Assembly (NCBI GenBank): GCA_046536535.1
Contig: JAWDMO010000054.1
Location: 1 to 8,802 of the forward strand
Direction: 5' to 3'
Origin: Conexivisphaera sp046536535
GTDB taxonomy: Archaea; Thermoproteota; Nitrososphaeria; Conexivisphaerales; Conexivisphaeraceae
DNA length: 8,802 nt
The position numbers and the translations under genes were made by a program. The notes under the pieces are model-generated. The model did not search any database. It saw only the letters and a program-made list of their open reading frames with translations, and was not told the DNA's origin. Numbering within the stretch: position 1 is the first letter of the stretch; every line of letters begins with the position of its first letter. Positions 5,738 to 8,802 of this stretch are shown one piece after another.

Positions 5738-5795
5738 ACTTAAGATCCGCTGCCGCAGGGTTTCGTGGGTTCGAATCCCACCCCCCGCACATACA

Positions 5796-5802
5796 TTTTT
5801 AT
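5796..5802 (+). promoter_or_regulatory. TATA box of the acyl-CoA synthetase gene
   Basis: TTTTTAT is centred about 26 nt upstream of the GTG at 5825, predicting a leaderless mRNA. It begins only 7 nt after the tRNA end, so the same T-run could act as tRNA terminator and as promoter core. Confidence 0.6.
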
Positions 5803-5824
5803 CGGGAGCGCCCCTCATCGGGGT

Positions 5825-7804
5825 GTGCTTGACCATATATTCTACCCGAAGAGCGTGGCGGTCGTCGGGGCCTCGCGCGACAGGGCCAAGATAGGCAACA
5901 TCATACTCAGAAACCTGGCGTCGACGTTCCCGGGGAAGGTGTTCCCGGTCAACGACAAGGCGGATTCCGTGGAGGGACTCAGGTCGTACGGCAAGCTGTC
6001 GGAGATCGGGGAGGGCGTCGACCTCGCCATCATAAGCGTCCCGCGGGAGGCGGCCGCGGACGTCATGGAGGACGCCGGGAAGGCCGGGATCCCGGGCGCC
6101 ATCGTGGTGAGCTCCGGCTTCAGGGAAACCGGCGGGGACGGGGAGAAGCTGGAGGCCGAGCTGAAGGCCGCGGCCGCCAGACACGGCATCAGGTTCCTGG
6201 GCCCGAACACGATGGGGATCGTGACCCCGATCTTCAACGCGACGTTCACCTATGTGGACGTGAAACACGGCGGCATAGCGATAGTCGCGCAGTCCGGCGG
6301 CATGGGCGCGTACATGCTCACGTGGGCCCAGAGGACGGGGACGGGGCTCAGCTACTTCGTGGGGCTGGGGAATCAGGCGGACGTATCCGAGGTTGACGTC
6401 CTGAAGTTCCTGGCCGACGACCCGGAGACGAAGGCGATATTCGTGTACTTGGAGGGGGTGTCCGATGGCTCGCGGTTCCTGGCGGAGATCCCCGACGTGA
6501 CCAACAGGAAGCCGGTGGCCTTCCTGAAGGGCGGGGCGAGCGACGCGGGGGCCAGGGCGGCGAGCACCCACACCGGGAGCCTGGCCGGTTCCTACGAGCT
6601 GTTCAGGGCGGCCGTGAGATCCGTCGGGGGTATATTCGTGGACGACCTCCGCGACCTCCTGAACCTAGCAAAGATCGTCAACTCGAGCGAGCCGCTGAAG
6701 GACGACGTGCTGGTGATCACGAACTCCGGCGGGCACGGGGTCCTCGCCATGGACGAGATGTCGCGCAACGCGCTAAACCCCACCAGGATCCCCCCCAGGA
6801 TCCAGTCCGAGCTCAGCTCGAAGTTGCCGGCGCACGCGTCCCCGAGGAACCCGCTGGACCTCGGAGGGGATGCGGACGCCGCCAGATACGCGGACGCGCT
6901 GCGGCTTATCCAGGACCTGGACTGCACGAAGCTCGTGATTGTCCAGGCGCTGGCGACTGTCAGCTGCGTGGAGGTCGCCAAGGCCATGCAGCGGTCGAGG
7001 GGGAAGGGACTGGTCGGGGTCGTGATGGGGATGGACGAGGATGCGGCCTCGAGGATACTGGACGCCGCCGGCATACCGGCATACCGGTTCTCGGAGGACG
7101 CGATCCGGGCGATCGCGCACTACGCCAAGAGAAGGGGATCCACGCTGAAGATCAGGGCCGCGGCGCCCGTTCCCGGCGCGCTGGACCTGGTCAGGGGAAA
7201 GGAGTATCTGCGGGACGAGGACGCCTTCCGGCTCCTGGAGCTCTACGGCATAGGGGTTCCTCCCTGGGCCGTCGTGGAGGATCCGGTGTCCGCGGCCAAG
7301 GAGGCGGATCGCATAGGGTTCCCGATCGTCATGAAGGTATCGCCCGATGAGCCGACGCACAAGACGGAGATCGGGGGGGTCCGCCTGAACGTGGAGAAGG
7401 ACGACGTGGGCAGGTACTTCACGGAGCTGAGCGCGATCTCCAGGAGAATACTGCTGCAGCAGCAGCTGAGCGGGGTGGAGGTCTTCGTCGGCGGCGTGAA
7501 GGACCCGACGTTCGGCCCGGCGATACTGGTCGGGCTGGGGGGAATATACGTCGAGGTGCTCAGGAGCGTGAGCTACGGCCTGTCGCCGATCTCGGAGCAG
7601 GAGGCGCTGGACATGATGAGGACCAGCAGGGTCCTGGACGCCCTGACGGCTAGGAAAAGGGGGTACGACGTCGAGTCCGTTATGCGGACGATAGTCAGGG
7701 CGTCCAACCTGATCGTGGACCTCGATCTGAAGGAGTTCGACATCAACCCCCTGATAGTGAATGAAAGGGGAGCGTTCGCGGTCGATATTAGAGTAAAAAT
7801 ATGA
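5825..7804 (+). CDS. Acyl-CoA synthetase (NDP/ADP-forming), fused alpha-beta subunits
   Basis: This enzyme reversibly couples acyl-CoA, ADP and phosphate to acid, CoA and ATP. The 659-aa product holds an N-terminal CoA-binding Rossmann domain (FYPKSVAVVGASRDRAKIGN, residues about 6-25) and succinyl-CoA-ligase-like domains. The catalytic phospho-histidine motif THTGSLAGS has H249. A C-terminal ATP-grasp beta part begins at about residue 460. There, HKTEIGGV (H512) probably matches the second phosphorylated His of the beta subunit. GPAILVGLGGIYVEVL and FDINPLIV complete the ATP-grasp signatures. The GTG at 5825 was chosen because the TATA box is 26 nt upstream and homology begins right after; a longer frame from 5765 runs into the tRNA T arm. 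Substrate cannot be read from sequence: acetate or other acids, or, in Thaumarchaeota, hydroxypropionate or hydroxybutyrate for carbon fixation. Confidence 0.93.
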   Translation: MLDHIFYPKSVAVVGASRDRAKIGNIILRNLASTFPGKVFPVNDKADSVEGLRSYGKLSEIGEGVDLAIISVPREAAADVMEDAGKAGIPGAIVVSSGFRETGGDGEKLEAELKAAAARHGIRFLGPNTMGIVTPIFNATFTYVDVKHGGIAIVAQSGGMGAYMLTWAQRTGTGLSYFVGLGNQADVSEVDVLKFLADDPETKAIFVYLEGVSDGSRFLAEIPDVTNRKPVAFLKGGASDAGARAASTHTGSLAGSYELFRAAVRSVGGIFVDDLRDLLNLAKIVNSSEPLKDDVLVITNSGGHGVLAMDEMSRNALNPTRIPPRIQSELSSKLPAHASPRNPLDLGGDADAARYADALRLIQDLDCTKLVIVQALATVSCVEVAKAMQRSRGKGLVGVVMGMDEDAASRILDAAGIPAYRFSEDAIRAIAHYAKRRGSTLKIRAAAPVPGALDLVRGKEYLRDEDAFRLLELYGIGVPPWAVVEDPVSAAKEADRIGFPIVMKVSPDEPTHKTEIGGVRLNVEKDDVGRYFTELSAISRRILLQQQLSGVEVFVGGVKDPTFGPAILVGLGGIYVEVLRSVSYGLSPISEQEALDMMRTSRVLDALTARKRGYDVESVMRTIVRASNLIVDLDLKEFDINPLIVNERGAFAVDIRVKI

Positions 7805-7824
7805 TAAAATGAACGACAAACCTC

Positions 7825-7839
7825 GCCCCTTCTAGGGGC
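7825..7839 (+). terminator. Hairpin after the acyl-CoA synthetase gene, possible terminator
   Basis: GCCCCT (7825-7830) and AGGGGC (7834-7839) form a 6-bp stem with a TCT loop, 20 nt after the stop codon. No long T-run follows, so terminator function is inferred from position. The IS inserted exactly at the foot of its 3' arm. Confidence 0.4.
7832..7839. repeat. Target site duplication, left copy (CTAGGGGC)
   Basis: This 8-bp direct repeat immediately outside the left inverted repeat of the IS is identical to 8662-8669. Eight bases is the duplication size of IS6-family elements. Confidence 0.9.
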
Positions 7840-7857
7840 GGCTCCGTTACCTTAAGC
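7840..7857 (+). repeat. IS left terminal inverted repeat
   Basis: An 18-bp sequence beginning GGCTCCGTTACC, matching the complement of 8644-8661 without mismatch. It lies at the transposase 3' end. Confidence 0.9.
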
Positions 7858-7864
7858 TCACCTC

Positions 7865-8003
7865 CTACCCGAGCGAGAAGATCGGACGCAGCCCGTTCAG
7901 CCACGGGGGCATCTCCTCCTCTTTCCACTCAAGCGGAGGCCTCCATCCATTCCAGGCCCCCGTTCTCGAACACGAAGTTGTGCATGAACATGAACGCTGA
8001 TAG
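7865..8003 (-). pseudogene. Out-of-frame C-terminal remnant of the IS transposase
   Basis: Past the TAG at 8004-8006 the same frame continues LSAFMFMHNFVFENGG, resembling the 'YNFxRPHxGL' end region of IS6 transposases, then hits a TGA. A shift of one base in a GGGGG run (7957-7961 region) gives instead WNGWRPPLEWKEEEMPPWLNG...FSLG, ending at TAG 7865-7867. The complete ancestral protein would be about 243 aa. At least one nonsense change and one frameshift are needed to explain this. Sequencing error in the G-run is possible for the frameshift but not for TAG. Confidence 0.65.
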
Positions 8004-8597
8004 CTAGTTGAGCATGCGCTCGAATGCCCTCCTCGAGCTCAGCCTGCTCTTCCTCACCGGGAACAGGTCGTCGAACGCCTCCGTCCTGTCCTTCACGTAC
8101 TGGACCATGCGCTCCATCAGGTTCTTCAGGGGATGACCGTGGACTACGTGCTCCACGCCGGCCCACCTGCAGGCGTCCGCGTACCATCCCGCGCCGTCCG
8201 TGTAGATCGGGACCCTACCGTACTTATGCGCGGGCCTCCTGATGAACGTGGATGCGTCGATCGAGTTCCCGCGCCAGCTGACGTGGAAGTCGAGCATGGC
8301 GCGCAGGTCCGGCTCGAACGCGATCCAGATCAGGGCGGAGGTCCCTCCCACGTTCACCATGGTCTCATCCACGAATATCCTGCGCACGTCCCGGGGATCC
8401 GCGCCGAAGGATCCGAGGACGGGGCTGAGCCTCTGCACCCACCTCCATATCGAGACGTGGCTCCTGCTCATGGTGAGCCTCAGGGATTTCGAGGCGCGCC
8501 TCAGGGAGTGACCCGAGAAATACGGATAAACCGCGTAGGCCATGACCGGAAGGGGAGTCCTCCTCCTGATCTGTATGGAATCCATAACCTGGTTCAT
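8004..8597 (-). CDS. IS6-like DDE transposase, truncated by a TAG
   Basis: This gene encodes the enzyme that would cut and join the IS ends. The surviving 197-aa frame keeps an N-terminal helix-turn-helix-like part (about 29-57, with SIWRWVQRLSP). The DDE residues are D77 (IFVDET), D134 (YTDGAGWY) and E162 (NLMERMVQYVKDRTEAF). It stops at TAG 8004-8006, about 46 residues short of the likely full length, though the catalytic triad remains. The ATG at 8597 was chosen as the first in-frame start inside the right inverted repeat. An ACATAAAT element upstream could be the promoter. Whether the truncated form is active is unknown; transposition may have been driven by an intact copy elsewhere. Confidence 0.85.
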   Translation of the reverse strand: MNQVMDSIQIRRRTPLPVMAYAVYPYFSGHSLRRASKSLRLTMSRSHVSIWRWVQRLSPVLGSFGADPRDVRRIFVDETMVNVGGTSALIWIAFEPDLRAMLDFHVSWRGNSIDASTFIRRPAHKYGRVPIYTDGAGWYADACRWAGVEHVVHGHPLKNLMERMVQYVKDRTEAFDDLFPVRKSRLSSRRAFERMLN

Positions 8598-8643
8598 TGC
8601 GGACCGGGCGGAGGGCTCCCCTCGGATTTATGTTCATCGATCG

Positions 8644-8661
8644 GCTTAAGGTAACGGAGCC
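8644..8661 (-). repeat. IS right terminal inverted repeat
   Basis: Perfect 18-bp complement of 7840-7857, at the transposase 5' end. Confidence 0.9.
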
Positions 8662-8669
8662 CTAGGGGC
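8662..8669. repeat. Target site duplication, right copy (CTAGGGGC)
   Basis: Identical to 7832-7839 and directly outside the right inverted repeat. Deleting the IS and one copy rejoins the acyl-CoA synthetase hairpin to the promoter of the next gene. Confidence 0.9.
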
Positions 8670-8680
8670 CGGGGTAAAAG

Positions 8681-8694
8681 CTTAAAAATTAAAA
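8681..8694 (+). promoter_or_regulatory. TATA/promoter region of the right-edge gene
   Basis: CTTAAAAATTAAAA is the most A/T-rich stretch in the window. Its first part (about 8686) is 26-27 nt upstream of the ATG at 8713, the same leaderless spacing seen for glyA and the acyl-CoA synthetase gene. The IS sits just upstream and leaves it intact. Confidence 0.55.
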
Positions 8695-8712
8695 AGATTA
8701 CTTCTCTTTACG

Positions 8713-8802
8713 ATGCTCTCCTCCGGTCAACTTCCTAAACATGAGGAGCGGGGGCCGATTTCTCCCGCAATACCGGAGGGGGGCATCTACGAAGTCAAGT
8801 AC
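8713..8802 (+). CDS. N-terminal 30 residues of an unidentified gene (partial at right edge)
   Basis: ATG at 8713 opens a frame to the window end. The protein begins MLSSGQLPKHEERG and continues with PISPAIPEGGIYEVKY, a composition typical of a cytosolic enzyme with no signal peptide or membrane segment. Support comes from the well-spaced TATA region upstream. An opposing minus-strand frame (34 codons ending in TAA at 8698-8700, tail KLTGGEHRKEK) covers the same bases and cannot be fully excluded. I do not recognise the family. Confidence 0.6.
   Translation, partial: MLSSGQLPKHEERGPISPAIPEGGIYEVKY

Larger units (their letters stand above)
5670..5789 (+). tRNA. tRNA-Leu (anticodon UAA) with two BHB introns
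   Basis: The acceptor stem is GCGGGGG (5670-5676) with CCCCCGC (5782-5788), and A5789 is the discriminator. The T arm is GTGGG-TTCGAAT-CCCAC (5765-5781). The anticodon loop CTTAAGA (5739-5745) has UAA at 5741-5743. The 14-nt variable arm (5751-5764) is of the type II class expected for leucine. CCA is not encoded. The gene folds correctly only if 5692-5709 and 5719-5737 are removed. This leaves an 83-nt tRNA with D loop GAGGGGACAAA and anticodon stem GCGGA/TCCGC. The middle exon is only 9 nt (5710-5718). A T-run at 5796-5800 just after the gene may end its transcript and also serves as the TATA element of the next gene. Confidence 0.93.
7840..8661 (-). mobile_element. IS6-family-like insertion sequence, 822 bp
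   Basis: The element is bounded by perfect 18-bp inverted repeats, GGCTCCGTTACCTTAAGC at 7840-7857 and its complement at 8644-8661. Identical 8-bp duplications flank it. The GG-CTC-GTT end, element size, 8-bp duplication and short DDE transposase together fit IS6. A perfect duplication and perfect ends indicate a recent insertion. Its transposase gene, read on the minus strand, is broken (see the CDS and the C-terminal remnant). Confidence 0.9.

Noticed and set aside
8698..8802. Minus-strand frame of 34 codons ending in KLTGGEHRKEK before an A/T-rich stretch
   Set aside because: The plus-strand frame from 8713 has a start codon with correctly spaced TATA region and better composition. The minus frame is kept only as an alternative.
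1..8802. CRISPR array, rRNA, integrase or phage genes
   Set aside because: No regularly spaced repeats, rRNA signatures or other mobile-element genes were seen apart from the single IS.

Overview
The window reads as a piece of a high-GC archaeal chromosome. The supporting genes are Alba, Sec61-beta, ribosomal protein L35Ae, a multi-OB-fold RPA and a DUF2070 membrane protein. TATA boxes sit about 25-30 nt upstream of most start codons, so several transcripts look leaderless. tRNA-type (bulge-helix-bulge, BHB) introns are also present. This gene mix with non-canonical tRNA introns suggests the TACK lineage, possibly a thermophilic deep-branching Thaumarchaeota/Crenarchaeota relative. That placement is inference.

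Layout, left to right. Bases 1-210 hold no secure gene: two short competing open frames run to the edge, plus strong hairpins. RPA (minus, 211-1677) and Alba (plus, 1754-2023) diverge from one shared TATA element. Alba converges on DUF2070 (minus, 2020-3738), with the two stop codons interlocked in one CTAG. DUF2070 follows the Sec61-beta gene (minus, 3758-3916) and is probably co-transcribed with it. Serine hydroxymethyltransferase (glyA, plus, 3995-5358) diverges from Sec61-beta and overlaps the tail of rpl35ae (minus, 5348-5608). A tRNA-Leu(UAA) gene (5670-5789) diverges from rpl35ae. It is followed immediately by a fused ADP-forming acyl-CoA synthetase (plus, 5825-7804). An 822-bp IS6-type insertion sequence (7840-8661) with a perfect 8-bp target duplication follows, carrying a damaged transposase. 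The start of an unidentified plus-strand gene closes the window.

The most interesting content is RNA splicing. glyA is broken by a 32-nt segment that begins with an in-frame TAG and shifts the frame. The segment folds into a near-textbook BHB: two 3-nt bulges, a 4-bp central helix and a 10-bp inner stem. Cutting after the second base of each bulge restores the conserved SHMT motif NRYAE|GWPGE exactly. The tRNA-Leu gene 1.5 kb downstream contains two more minimal BHB introns (18 and 19 nt) that obey the same cut rule and are separated by a 9-nt exon. glyA therefore appears to carry an archaeal pre-mRNA intron removed by the tRNA splicing endonuclease. I know this for very few archaeal protein genes (cbf5 is the classic case) and know of no example in glyA.

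The remaining genes are housekeeping: ssDNA binding, chromatin, protein secretion, one-carbon metabolism, translation and acyl-CoA/ATP metabolism.
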